A stretch of 64,000 nucleotides of DNA from Anabaena azotica FACHB-119 (GTDB lineage Bacteria; Cyanobacteriota; Cyanobacteriia; Cyanobacteriales; Nostocaceae): positions 1-64,000 of the forward strand of contig NZ_JACJSG010000026.1 of NCBI RefSeq assembly GCF_014697625.1, given 5' to 3'. Positions 16,042 to 25,069 of the stretch are shown here, one piece after another. A program made the translations under genes and the position numbers. Under the pieces are notes generated by a model. The model ran no database searches, was not told the origin of the DNA, and saw only the letters and a list, made by a program, of their open reading frames with translations. Each line of letters opens with the position of its first letter. The stretch's first letter is position 1.

Positions 16042-16890
16042 TTACTTGAGGCTACCACCCCTGAGTAAATGGTGTACAGCCATCTCTATATCTTCTTCTT
16101 TAATTAAAGATTCTCCTACTATCACAGCATTTGCGCCGGCTTGGGCGATTAAGGTTAAATCGGGGTGTGTATATATTCCCGATTCGCTGATGACGGTGAT
16201 ACCTAAATCTTGCAGTTGCGATCGCCTGGCTGCTAATATGTTTTGTGTAGTGCTGATATCCGTGGTTAAGTCTTCTAAGCTTTGGTTGTTAATTTCGATG
16301 AGGCGAATGTCATCTAATTTAAGTATGCGGTCTAGTTCTGCCAAACTGTGGACTTCTACTAACGCATTCATCCCCAAATAGTGAATTATTCGCAAAAAGT
16401 CTTGTATTTCTCTGTCTGTGAGGATAGCAGCAATTAAGAGTATGGCATCTGCTCCGGCGGCTCTGGCTAGGTAAATTTGGCAGGGGTCAATGATAAACTC
16501 TTTGCAGAGTATCGGTAATGGTATTCGTTGGCGGATGCTGCGGAGAATTTCAAAACTGCCGTGGAAAAGTGAGCTATCTGTAACTACTGATAGACAAGCT
16601 GCACCACCTTGTTGATAGGCTTTGGCGATCGCGACTGCATCGAAGTCTGCCCGAATCATACCACGATTAGGTGATGCTTTCTGGATTTCGGCAATTAGGC
16701 TAGGTTTGTAAAGGTTTTGTTGCAAGGCTGTTAAAAAATCGCGCACGGTTGGCGCAGCCGTTAATTGGCGTTGTAAAGAAGCCAATGACATTTGTTTATG
16801 TAGTTGTGCAACTTCTTGCTTTTTCTGCCATACAATTTCTCTGATAATTGGTTGCAGACGATTAGTATAAATAGCACTGGGGTACATCAT
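16042..16890 (-). CDS. trpC: Indole-3-glycerol phosphate synthase paralogue, divergent
   Basis: A 282-residue (beta/alpha)8 protein with IGPS motifs. Glu68 and the general acid Lys130 (LCKEF), Glu179 (LVEVH), Asn202 (EINN), ESGI and the phosphate-binding GANAVIVGESL are all present. Two expected residues differ. The IAExK motif reads AEIQKASP, so the lysine two positions after Glu68 is Gln70, and INNR reads INNQ (Gln203). The normal reaction is ring closure of CdRP to indole-glycerol phosphate in tryptophan synthesis. A remnant of trpE lies 670 bases upstream on the same strand, so this is probably a secondary paralogue rather than the main trpC. Activity is uncertain. Confidence 0.85.
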   Translation of the reverse strand: MMYPSAIYTNRLQPIIREIVWQKKQEVAQLHKQMSLASLQRQLTAAPTVRDFLTALQQNLYKPSLIAEIQKASPNRGMIRADFDAVAIAKAYQQGGAACLSVVTDSSLFHGSFEILRSIRQRIPLPILCKEFIIDPCQIYLARAAGADAILLIAAILTDREIQDFLRIIHYLGMNALVEVHSLAELDRILKLDDIRLIEINNQSLEDLTTDISTTQNILAARRSQLQDLGITVISESGIYTHPDLTLIAQAGANAVIVGESLIKEEDIEMAVHHLLRGGSLK

Positions 16891-17261
16891 AACCTGCTAC
16901 AAATCTGGATGGGGTAACGAAAAAAGGCATAAGGGCATAGGGGTGTAGGGGTTATAATTCACTATGCACTTATACCCAATTCCTATACATTCGATGCGAA
17001 GTTGTGAGAATTTTTTTACTTCTTCCCAACAACAAGGATTCAAGTATGCAACCTAACTGTATTCATTTATCAGAATATATAGGAATCCTATTTGATTGTT
17101 GAAAAATCTCAGCATTTTGAGGGTGGGTAATGCCACATTATGATACTTTTGGTGGGCAATGCCTACCCTACTTTTATCTCAAAAATCAACTATGAATCTT
17201 ATATTTCACTTAGCGAATTAGGTTGATATGCCTACATATTTAGCTTTAATCCCGGCGGGTT
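16891..17261. other. Spacer between HetP-like gene and trpC paralogue
   Basis: No gene. It holds short GGGCATAGGGGTGTAGGGG-type repeats near 16930-16955 and a copy of the small GGTGGGCAATGCCTACC repeat near 17150-17170. Confidence 0.4.
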
Positions 17262-17507
17262 TCAAATCAGTACTTCTTGATTATCCCTTCTGCTTTCTTG
17301 ATTTTCACTGCCTAGACAGTTATTTTTGATTAATCGAATATAAGTACGGTATGGTATGTAATCTATGGGATTATAACCAGAGTAGCGCAGTAGTAAAACG
17401 CAGGCCCAAGAATATTTACCAGCAATAATTGATTTAATAATTTGGTCTACTTGTTCATTGTTGATTTTCTTAACATTTTGTGAATTGTAATTGTCTTGCT
17501 GACGCAT
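17262..17507 (-). CDS. Small HetP-family protein
   Basis: An 81-residue protein. The core NEQVDQIIKSIIAGKYSWA, followed by CVLLLRYSGYNPIDYIPYRTYIRLIKNN (here cited as two parts of one segment), is the hallmark of HetP, the heterocyst-commitment protein of Anabaena, and of its small paralogues. HetP-like proteins modulate commitment to differentiation and interact with each other. The short polar N- and C-terminal extensions match the smaller paralogues in size. No NtcA box was recognised upstream. It stands alone between the trpC paralogue and the trpE remnant. Confidence 0.85.
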   Translation of the reverse strand: MRQQDNYNSQNVKKINNEQVDQIIKSIIAGKYSWACVLLLRYSGYNPIDYIPYRTYIRLIKNNCLGSENQESRRDNQEVLI

Positions 17508-17554
17508 AATTTTCCCTGATGATTTTATTTGATAACGACAGTAAAAAATCGAGT

Positions 17555-17938
17555 TTATAACAGGAGTTTTAGTTGTAGACGTTTTTGAATTGGAGAAACT
17601 TCACCTGTGATGTAGTCGTGATTGAGGCTGATTTGTTGTAGTTGGGATTGGGCTGATAAACGCTGAAACAAGGTTGGTAGTAGCACCTGTCCGCGAGGAT
17701 TGAGTGAAGAGATGGTAAATGCGTTTTCTCTTGTTGTCAGTTGTCATGGGGGATTGATAAATCCAATTGCCCATCTTTTGTATCGCCCCGATTCGTAACT
17801 ACTGGTCAATAAGCCTCCACGCACTTGATTGAGGTGAAAGAGAATTTCATCTAGTGCAGTGTCCATCTTTACTTGGCTGGTGCTGCGAGTTACGCGCAGG
17901 TTCCCAAGGGTTGTGTAAGTAAGGGATTCACAAATCAT
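17555..17938 (-). pseudogene. trpE N-terminal remnant (anthranilate synthase)
   Basis: From the ATG at 17938 the frame reads MICESLTYTTLGNLRVTRST, then QVKMDTALDEILFHLNQVRG and YKRWAIGFINPP, resembling the start of cyanobacterial anthranilate synthase component I. An in-frame TGA at 17744-17746 interrupts it. The same frame then continues as QLTTRENAFTISSLNPRGQ and NHDYITGEVSPIQKR, ending at TAA 17555-17557. The catalytic chorismate-binding domain is entirely missing. Nonsense mutation and truncation make this a dead gene. Confidence 0.75.
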
Positions 17939-18001
17939 AGTCTTTTGTTTTGTGTGTGTTGGCGGGAGTATAGCGTCAACTCTACGTTGGTACGCAGCCA
18001 T

Positions 18002-19601
18002 TGCTATTCCACTATCCTCAACAAGAAGAACTTTGACACTACAGCACAGGTAAAACAGTACAAAACATCTGTGCGATGACCTGCGATCGCTCGGAGATTA
18101 TCGCCTACAGTTCTGGAAAAGAGGGGTAAATTTAACTATTTAGCATTTTGGTTTCCCTCATAAATCTCTAGTTAAATTAGCCCCTAAAAAATGAACCGTT
18201 TTGCAGAAGCAACTTCTTAGCTAAGATTACTCAATCTTTGGCAATAGATATACGATCTATTTTTTGATAGACATATCTCTTTTTTCTTTATTTAATTTTT
18301 TGTCTTGTTTTGACTTGACGATTTGATATTTTTGATGATGTAGTGATGGGTTAATATTATACCACATAAGAGACAAAAAAACTTTTTTATTTCTGGTTTT
18401 ATATCTCCCTAGTAATTAACCAAACTTATATTAATTAGATATCTTTTCTCATTCGTCTCAGCCACCTCTCCTTGAGGAGAAATGTGAGTATGCACCCTTT
18501 ATAAGTTGAGGACTATAAATCAGCTTGTTGGATCTAAATCTTTTTTCTACAATAGGAGTATTTCATCCTAAGCGATCGCCTATGGCGGAGGTAGCGCATT
18601 GTAGTTGGGTAAATATCTATTAACATAATTGCTGCTGTATATTTCTATTATCTTTTTTGTCGCTTCATCAACCTTTCGTTGCCATATTTGTATTCTTGAT
18701 CACATCAAAAATTAACAATTTCTATTTCTTTTGAGAGATAGGCAATAAATACTTTGGTCGATGATATTTAATGAAGGTACTCCTACTGACAGATGACTAT
18801 GACTATTATTTCGTAGTTTAATCTCAGTGAAGGGAAATATCATAAGTAAATTTTATAAATTAAACATTAATGATAAATTCCATTATTAATTAATATTAAA
18901 GTAAAACTAGTTGATTGATTATAAACTGTTGTACCTAATCAAAAAGTAACTAATAAAATTATTTAGATATGCTAACTCTTTTTGTCCAGAATATTGAATC
19001 AAGTATTGGAAGTCAGAGAAACTCAGTAAATAGGTAAAACCGACTCGTTGACTATTCTTTGATAGTAAAACATACTGGTAATATGTGGTTATGTCTAAAT
19101 AAAACTGGTAGGAGTTGTGATAGGTTGTAAAGCTTTCAAGGTATTTATATTTGGCAATATAGTTTGGTTTATTCTCTCGCTTGCTTACCTAAATCAGACC
19201 TGACCCAGGAGTTGGAGAACCTATGATTGATGCGAAATCATGGAGTAGTTAAAAATGCCATATCAAAAGCAAGATAAAATAATTCTAGGAAATGTAAATA
19301 TTATTTACTTGACGCAATTAAGGATAAAATATTTGGTTTAATTGTTTAAGGCAAGGTTACTTTTAATAAAATTGCTAACTTTTGATTTTCTTGTTTAAAA
19401 TATCCTTTCCATTTAGAAAATTTTCAGTACGATTGCTCGAATAGTAGGAGCGAATAAAAAGATGCTCATTGAAAAGATATTTCAATTTACCTGGAAATTA
19501 AGACTGAATATTTTCCTACGGAATTAGGTGGTATCTGCTACTTCTGGGTTAAAGACATAGGATTTTTCTGTATAACCGGTAGTTTGTAATTGGTAACTGA
19601 A
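18002..19601. other. 1.6-kb AT-rich non-coding region
   Basis: No frame on either strand shows a recognisable protein. The sequence is AT-rich, with a HIP1 site near 18085 and a palindromic GCGATCGCCTATGGCGGAGG repeat near 18570. It may hold the promoter and a long leader of the AraC-type regulator at 19602. It might also hold genes too decayed to recognise. Confidence 0.4.
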
Positions 19602-20495
19602 ATGACCACCAATATTAGTGATGAAAAAATGCTCAACGAATCATCAAAAACAATTTTAGTGATTGAAGATGAGGCTGATACCCGCAATCTCTTTTTAGTG
19701 GTGCTTGAGGCTAATGGTTTTGATGTGATAGTGGCTGAAAATGGTGTTGCTGGTATTCAACAGGCACAAAAACATCTACCAGACTTAATCATCTGCGATA
19801 TTATAATGCCTGATATGGATGGTTACAGTGTTTTAGATACACTCCGTCAAGACCCTCTGACAACGATTATTCCCTTCATTTTTCTGACTGGGAACAATGA
19901 TAAGGCCAGTTTGCGTAAGGGGATGGAGTTAGGGGCGGATGATTATATTACTAAACCTTCTACTATAGAAGAAATCCTCAAAGCGATCGCCACTCGCTTA
20001 GAAAAGCAAGCTAGGCTAAGATATTGGTATGCGACTACATCTGGTCAACTTTCAGAGGCGCTGGTTGTAGACTCTGAGTTAATTTTTCCCACTATTCCCC
20101 ACCTCAAAGAGGTTTTCGATTATATAGAAGCTCATTATCATCAGGGGATTACATTATCAGATGTGGCTGTTGCTGTTGGTTATTCACCAGCTTACCTCAC
20201 CAGTAGAGTTTCCAGAGAAACGGGAGATACAGTTAACGGTTGGATACTGAAGCGACGTATGGCCGCAGCGCGTCCTTTACTGAAGAATACCAACAAAACC
20301 ATCGAACAGATTGCGACAGAGTTAGGTTATCAGAATGCTTGCCATTTCTCTCGTCAATTCCGTCAGTATCACGGCTTACCCCCCAAAGCCTGGAGAAAAC
20401 AGCAACAGTCTCTCCTGTCTGGTAGACACCTAAAGCCTCAACTAAATCACAGTTATCCTCAACCGGAAAAATACTTAATAGCTAGCCGGGGTTAA
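19602..20495 (+). CDS. Response regulator with AraC-type HTH output
   Basis: The protein has 297 residues from the ATG at 19602 (a TTG at 19590 is the other option). The N-terminal receiver domain has ILVIEDEADTRN, phosphoacceptor aspartate in LIICDIIMPDMDGY, Thr in FIFLTGNND and Lys in DYITKPS. A linker follows. The C-terminal double helix-turn-helix of the AraC/XylS family spans about residues 185-285 (GITLSDVAVAVGYSPAYLTS; TIEQIATELGYQNACHFSRQ). It would activate transcription when phosphorylated. No kinase is adjacent, and the target genes are unknown. A HIP1 site is inside the gene. Confidence 0.9.
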   Translation: MTTNISDEKMLNESSKTILVIEDEADTRNLFLVVLEANGFDVIVAENGVAGIQQAQKHLPDLIICDIIMPDMDGYSVLDTLRQDPLTTIIPFIFLTGNNDKASLRKGMELGADDYITKPSTIEEILKAIATRLEKQARLRYWYATTSGQLSEALVVDSELIFPTIPHLKEVFDYIEAHYHQGITLSDVAVAVGYSPAYLTSRVSRETGDTVNGWILKRRMAAARPLLKNTNKTIEQIATELGYQNACHFSRQFRQYHGLPPKAWRKQQQSLLSGRHLKPQLNHSYPQPEKYLIASRG

Positions 20496-20602
20496 AAGAC
20501 TTCCAACTAAAAAATATACAATCACTTTGGGGAGATGGGGAGGAAGAATATTATTCAGCTTCTAAGCTTTCACTCATTGCATAGTTTAATTTCTGGAAGT
20601 CC

Positions 20603-20917
20603 CTAATTGTTTTTAGGCTTTGTCAACTGCTGGATTAACAATTGTACAGCCAAAGCCAATAAACCAATCGTCACTATACCAAATATTCCCATCCCCAAAG
20701 CTACTACACCAACTACCAAGGTACGCACGGCGGAGGTCAAACTGATAACTAACTGGTTATCAGAATGGATAGGTTTTTTCGCAAAGGTTGTAGCAATAGA
20801 TATCATTAATAGATATAAAGCATATCCTAATCCGCCAGAAATAGCTGCCCCAGTTATGCAGCGTAAGGGAGTCGGCGGAACTTGTGTCGGCGTATCTGTT
20901 GGTTGAGTTTGGTTCAT
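20603..20917 (-). CDS. DUF3082 membrane protein
   Basis: A 104-residue protein with a proline/threonine-rich N-terminus and two membrane helices (ITGAAISGGLGYALYLLMIS; VVGVVALGMGIFGIVTIGLL). It matches DUF3082, conserved in cyanobacteria and chloroplast-bearing plants, of unknown function. It lies downstream of ispE on the same strand across a 121-base STRR-filled gap. Association with ispE in cyanobacteria is remembered, not tested. Confidence 0.75.
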   Translation of the reverse strand: MNQTQPTDTPTQVPPTPLRCITGAAISGGLGYALYLLMISIATTFAKKPIHSDNQLVISLTSAVRTLVVGVVALGMGIFGIVTIGLLALAVQLLIQQLTKPKNN

Positions 20918-20971
20918 TGTCAGTTGTCAGTTATCAGTTATCAGTTATCAGTTGTCAGTTGTCAGTTGTCA
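20917..20971. repeat. STRR tandem repeat
   Basis: Eight or so degenerate 7-mers of the forms TTGTCAG and TTATCAG directly upstream of the DUF3082 start codon, in the gap to ispE. Confidence 0.85.
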
Positions 20972-21038
20972 TCGGTCAACAGTCCATAGTTATTAATGTC
21001 TCCCTTGTCTCTTCTTCTCTCTAGTTAACTGTTAACTT

Positions 21039-21977
21039 TCAACTGTCAACTTTCACCCCATGTGCAATTGTGCGAGTTACAAATAATTCTAAATCTTCGT
21101 CGGGAATTATTTGTCTGACTTGCTGCTGAATTTGTTCGGCTTGTTGTTGAGTTTCGCAAAGGGCGAATACTGAGGGGCCGGAACCGGACATCATGGTTCC
21201 TATTACGCCTGGTTGAGATGCAAACAGTTCTCGCAACTGCAAGACTTGGGGATAGGAGGGTAATACTACTTTCTCTAAATCATTGTGCAGTTTTTGGGCG
21301 ATCGCTACAGCATCTTTTTCTAAAATAGCCTTAACGATAGGCCCTGAATGCACTGCGGCGGCACGGGCTGCTAAATCATTGGTATCTTGAAGATAGGTAC
21401 TGCCAAATTCTTGACGATAGGTTGTATAGGCCCAAGCGGTGGAAACTTCTAAGCTGCGATATTTACCCAATACTATATATATATGATCCAAACTGGGTAA
21501 TGGGGAAAGTTGTTCACCTCGACCGGTGGCGATGACTGTACCACCAGCCACGCAAAAGGGGACATCAGAACCCAGGATAGCACCCAAATCTTCTAGTTCG
21601 GTTTGGGTGAGTCCTAAGTTCCAGAGTAAGTCTATCCCTACCAACACTGCGGCGGCGTTGGTCGAACCTCCAGCCAAACCAGCCGCTACGGGAATATGTT
21701 TGTTGAGGGTAATTTCCACACCGCCATGTTTAGCCAAGGCTTGGGGAAATTTTGTCGCCATCAATTCGGCGGCGCGATAGATTAAATTACTTTTATCTGT
21801 GGGAACTTGTGGATGACTGCAATGAACGCGGATAGTTTCATCGCTGATGGAGTGTAGTTCAATCTCGTCAGCTAGGTCGATACTTTGCAATATCATCACT
21901 AACTCATGATAACCATCTGGTCTGTTGCCGATGATTTCTAGATACAAGTTGATTTTAGCAGGGGCGATTAGTTTCAT
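21039..21977 (-). CDS. ispE: 4-diphosphocytidyl-2-C-methyl-D-erythritol kinase
   Basis: A 312-residue GHMP kinase. It phosphorylates the 2-hydroxyl of CDP-methylerythritol in the non-mevalonate (MEP) isoprenoid pathway. The N-terminal signature is APAKINLYLEIIGNRPDGYH, the ATP-binding glycine loop is PVAAGLAGGSTNAAA, and the C-terminal glycine motif is GTMMSGSGPSVFAL. Length is normal. The last residues (VKVDS) are written by a TTGACAG-type repeat, so the natural C-terminus has been altered. It follows ksgA by 60 bases and precedes DUF3082. Confidence 0.95.
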   Translation of the reverse strand: MKLIAPAKINLYLEIIGNRPDGYHELVMILQSIDLADEIELHSISDETIRVHCSHPQVPTDKSNLIYRAAELMATKFPQALAKHGGVEITLNKHIPVAAGLAGGSTNAAAVLVGIDLLWNLGLTQTELEDLGAILGSDVPFCVAGGTVIATGRGEQLSPLPSLDHIYIVLGKYRSLEVSTAWAYTTYRQEFGSTYLQDTNDLAARAAAVHSGPIVKAILEKDAVAIAQKLHNDLEKVVLPSYPQVLQLRELFASQPGVIGTMMSGSGPSVFALCETQQQAEQIQQQVRQIIPDEDLELFVTRTIAHGVKVDS

Positions 21978-21984
21978 GGGGTTG

Positions 21985-22092
21985 GTCAGTTATCAGTTAT
22001 CAGTTATCAGTTATCAGTTGACAGTTGACAGTTATCACTAGCTTTTCTCCCCCACTCCCTCATCTCCCTCATCTCCCTCATCTCCCCCACTT
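21985..22092. repeat. STRR followed by 9-bp CCCTCATCT repeats
   Basis: From 21985 to 22036, TTATCAG/TTGACAG 7-mers; from about 22050, CTCCCTCAT 9-mers. The second array lies inside the 3' end of ksgA and encodes its acidic tail. Confidence 0.8.
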
Positions 22093-22916
22093 CCCCGACT
22101 CCCAACTCCCACCAAGTTAGCCAATTCTACCCATTGCTGAGTGCTGATATCTTCTGCTCTGGCTTGGGGGTCTATGTTTAATTGTTCCATTAATTGGGTT
22201 AGGCGATCGCGCTCTACTACTGATTGCAAATTATTGCGTAGCATTTTGCGTTTCGCGCTAAATCCTAATTTTACCAAATTCTCTAATCTTTTTGGCTCTT
22301 GTGCGGGAATTTCTATCTGTCTTGGACGCAAGCGCACGACTGCGGAATCTACTTTTGGTGGTGGGTAAAATGCACTGGCCGGAACATGACAAATTAATTC
22401 ACAATCAGCTAAATATTGCACTCTGACTGATAATGCACCAAAACTTCTCGACCCTGCTTTAGCATATAACCTTTCCGCGACTTCTTTTTGAATTAATAAA
22501 ACAATGGCATCAAATGGTTCAGGGTTAGGGTTGGCGATGGTTCCTAATAATTTTTCGATTATCGGCCCGGTGATGTTGTAGGGGATATTAGCCACTACTT
22601 TATTTTGCTGTTGAAACTGCGGAAATGCTCCTAAATTTGCCGCTAAATCTAGAGTCAGAAAATCCCCTTGTAACAGTAAAAAATTCTCTTTTTTCCCTAA
22701 TTGTTTCGCCAATAATTCACATAAATCTCGGTCAATTTCTACTGCTACTAATGACTTTACCAGAGGTAATAAACGCCGAGTCAGAATGCCTGTACCGGGG
22801 CCTATTTCCAGAATGCGGTCATTTGTACTACAATCTGCTGCCTTGACGATTGCGTCGAGAACCTTGTCACTTTTGAGCCAATGTTGAGCAAATACCCTGC
22901 GCGGTCGTACCATCAA
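22038..22916 (-). CDS. rsmA: 16S rRNA (adenine1518-N6/adenine1519-N6)-dimethyltransferase
   Basis: A 292-residue SAM-dependent enzyme (KsgA) that dimethylates two adenines near the 3' end of 16S rRNA late in small-subunit assembly. Motifs: QHWLKSDKVLD, SAM loop ILEIGPGTGILT, acidic EIDRDL, catalytic NIPYNITGPI, and the C-terminal FSAKRKMLRNNL. The core ends near residue 270. The remaining tail (GGDEGDEGDEGVGEKS) is encoded by a 9-bp tandem repeat. It is the first gene of the ksgA-ispE-DUF3082 run. Confidence 0.95.
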   Translation of the reverse strand: MMVRPRRVFAQHWLKSDKVLDAIVKAADCSTNDRILEIGPGTGILTRRLLPLVKSLVAVEIDRDLCELLAKQLGKKENFLLLQGDFLTLDLAANLGAFPQFQQQNKVVANIPYNITGPIIEKLLGTIANPNPEPFDAIVLLIQKEVAERLYAKAGSRSFGALSVRVQYLADCELICHVPASAFYPPPKVDSAVVRLRPRQIEIPAQEPKRLENLVKLGFSAKRKMLRNNLQSVVERDRLTQLMEQLNIDPQARAEDISTQQWVELANLVGVGSRGSGGDEGDEGDEGVGEKS

Positions 22917-23336
22917 TTTTCCTTACTATATCTACATTTTAGCATTTTACAAAAAATTCATTTCTTACTTTTTTCTTACTTTTTACTATGAGATTTCTGG
23001 GCTTTTTGTTGGGTTACATATTGACTTTAGAGATTTTATATGCTATATGAATTAGGCGATCGCCCAGAGATATCAGCAATGAAAATACCTCAATATTCTC
23101 CTCCTACCCATCTGTGTTTTAGGTAGAACAGTGTAAATAATTCAAGTTTGTAGTCAGGACTTTAGTCCTAAGAAAAGGCTAAAGCCTTTACTACGAACAC
23201 GAAGTTCATAGATGAGGATTTTTTTGGGACTGACAAAAATTAAATTATTGATTTTTGAGAGAGAAGATAATTATAAGATTCTTTCGTCCTTCTCCCCTTG
23301 CAACTGCATATTTTTTTAGTTGAAAGTCCCTTATCT
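22917..23336. other. Spacer with a dispersed inverted repeat
   Basis: No gene. Around 23140-23205 lies an inverted repeat (GTAGTCAGGACTTTAGTCC ... CTAAAGCCTTTACTACGAAC) related to the one at 30284-30340. A HIP1-like site is near 23056. Confidence 0.5.
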
Positions 23337-23486
23337 GTCTCCTGTTCCCTACACTTACATTTCCACAGGTTCTTGGTCAAATTGTCGCATCAGTTCTAAC
23401 AAAGCTTCACGGTCTGGGGTTTGTCCATCTTTAAGCAGTTCGGCTAAACCTGCAAAATACTTTTCACGTTCTCCGCCTGGACAGAA
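23337..23486 (-). pseudogene. Cupin-domain protein, C-terminal part
   Basis: Minus-strand frame FCPGGEREKYFAGLAELLKD, then RQFDQEPVEM, ending at 23337. This is the C-terminal helix region of a small single-domain cupin. It is the downstream half of the gene whose N-terminus is at 24922-25042; the IS element lies between. About 70 residues of the cupin barrel are missing, so the gene is dead. Confidence 0.65.
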
Positions 23487-24921
23487 CTTGACATCCTCTC
23501 ACCGCTAACCCTTGCGGGTGTAGCGGGAGATTCCAAAGATCACTCTTTGGGCTTTCTCTTTCCCCGACTCGGCTTGTTTGGAGGAGTTGCCTCACCCAAA
23601 CAGAGGTCGATATCTCCAGAGACTTGAGATCCTGTGTGTCCCACAGTACGTAGTCCTAACTCAAGTATGTTCCGTGCAGCGTTCCAGTCCCTGTCTTGAG
23701 TATGTACACAGTGAGGGCAAACATGAGTTCTTGTACTAAGCGATTTTTGCACCACTTCACCACAGTTAGAGCAATTCTGGCTGGTGTGGTGTGGTGGAAC
23801 TGCCACAGTTACCACGCCAAACACCTTACCAAAATACTCAACCCATTGTCGAAACTGAGTCCACGCTGCGTCACTAATCGACTTAGCCAAGTGTCTATTC
23901 TTGACCATGTTCGCAAGGTGCAAATCTTCATAGGCTACCAAGTCGTTAGACTGGACTACGCACCTCGCCAACTTCACGGCGAAGTCTTTACGTTGCCTAC
24001 TTACTTTCAGGTGTTTTCTGCTCAAGCGATTTCTCGCCTTAGCTCTGTTTTTAGAACCCTTTTTGGCTTTAGACAATCTCCGTTGCAGACGTTTCAAAGA
24101 CTTCTCGCGCTTTAGCAGGTGTCTGGGGTTTTCAACCTGATTGCCTTCACTATCGGTATAGAAGTGATTCAGTCCCACATCCAAACCAATAGTTTTACCC
24201 GTTGGTTTTCGCTTTTCTACTCTGTCTTGGTCGATGCAGAACTGAGCGTAGTACCCATCAGCACGACGCACAACTCGTACTCGCTTGAACTGTTTCAACT
24301 GGTAGAAATGCAAGTCACGGGTTCCCCAAAGCTTGAAAGTTCCTGCCTTAAAGCCATCGCTAAAAGTGATGTAGCGACGGTCTTCAGAGAGCTTCCACCC
24401 ACAGGTTTTATATTCAACACTCCCGTGAGTCTGCTCTTTCTTGAACTTTGGATAACCTTTCTTTCCTGGTTTAGACTTTTTACAGTTATCAAAGAATCTA
24501 GCAATTGCACTCCACGCTCTTTCAGCACTAGATTGACGAGCCATCGAGTTAAGCTTGGACACCCAAGGGAAACTCTCATCGGCAGCAAGAACGGCGCAAA
24601 ATTTATTGAGGTCGTAACGCCCAACACCTTTGTTGTCCATCCAGTATCGAAGGCAAGCGTTGCGAACAAAGCGAGCAGTCCGAATAGCTTCATCCAGCTT
24701 TCGATACTGCTCGTCAAGTCCCTCAAGTTTTGCCTCGAATACCAGCATTTATGTTATATATCTTGACATAAACAATTATATCATGTTGTCAAAAACTCAA
24801 CTACCCTCCTCCCTGATTTCGCTTGCGCTCAATTTCGGTCGGAGAGTGTTTCGTTTTTGACCCGCAATTCATCTCGCCGCCAAGTCTGCGACTGTGGCGA
24901 GAGTCTTCTTACGGAGGTTAG
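23487..24921 (-). mobile_element. TnpB-only IS200/IS605 (IS1341-type) element
   Basis: A unit of about 1.43 kb inserted in a cupin gene. The left end (in tnpB orientation) follows TTTAT at 24926-24922, the likely target/TAM. The right end has the hairpin formed by CCGCTACACC / GGGTTAGCGG at 23500-23525 and finishes with GATGTCAA near 23487. No tnpA is present, so movement needs TnpA in trans, for example from 56594-56986. The right end and the 3' end of tnpB should encode the omega (reRNA) guide scaffold. Ends are inferred from the cupin break. Confidence 0.7.
23540..24748 (-). CDS. tnpB: TnpB RNA-guided nuclease
   Basis: A 402-residue, apparently intact TnpB. The RuvC residues are an aspartate in TIGLDVGLNHF, a glutamate in VAYEDLHLANM and an aspartate in TQDRDWNAARNI. 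The zinc finger is C-S-N-C ... C-P-H-C. The N-terminus (MLVFEAKLEGLDEQYRKLD) is the usual helix-turn-helix-like start. TnpB proteins cut DNA next to a TAM using RNA from the element's right end, and are ancestors of Cas12. Here it is not linked to tnpA. The C-terminus ends before the right-end hairpin, unlike the copy at 57046. Confidence 0.9.
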   Translation of the reverse strand: MLVFEAKLEGLDEQYRKLDEAIRTARFVRNACLRYWMDNKGVGRYDLNKFCAVLAADESFPWVSKLNSMARQSSAERAWSAIARFFDNCKKSKPGKKGYPKFKKEQTHGSVEYKTCGWKLSEDRRYITFSDGFKAGTFKLWGTRDLHFYQLKQFKRVRVVRRADGYYAQFCIDQDRVEKRKPTGKTIGLDVGLNHFYTDSEGNQVENPRHLLKREKSLKRLQRRLSKAKKGSKNRAKARNRLSRKHLKVSRQRKDFAVKLARCVVQSNDLVAYEDLHLANMVKNRHLAKSISDAAWTQFRQWVEYFGKVFGVVTVAVPPHHTSQNCSNCGEVVQKSLSTRTHVCPHCVHTQDRDWNAARNILELGLRTVGHTGSQVSGDIDLCLGEATPPNKPSRGKRKPKE

Positions 24922-25042
24922 ATAAACCCAAGTGACCGTGGGTATCAGCACCAACCGCTTTGAATATCACCTCGCTATTACCTGTTTGTAGATGATTTCC
25001 TTGTCCTGGTGCGAGGATAATTTCTTTAATAGGTAATGTCAT
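24922..25042 (-). pseudogene. Cupin-domain protein, N-terminal part
   Basis: The ATG at 25042 opens MTLPIKEIILAPGQGNHLQ and continues to DTHGHLGL, the beginning of a small cupin. After the L codon the IS left end begins. The remaining barrel sequence is not found at either junction. The gene is broken by the insertion and an accompanying deletion. Confidence 0.65.
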
Positions 25043-25069
25043 CCTCAATTTATCCTCAAAATCGATAAC

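Noticed and set aside
23696..24766. Long plus-strand ORFs opposite the first TnpB gene
   Set aside because: They are antisense shadows of tnpB, whose active-site motifs fix the true strand.
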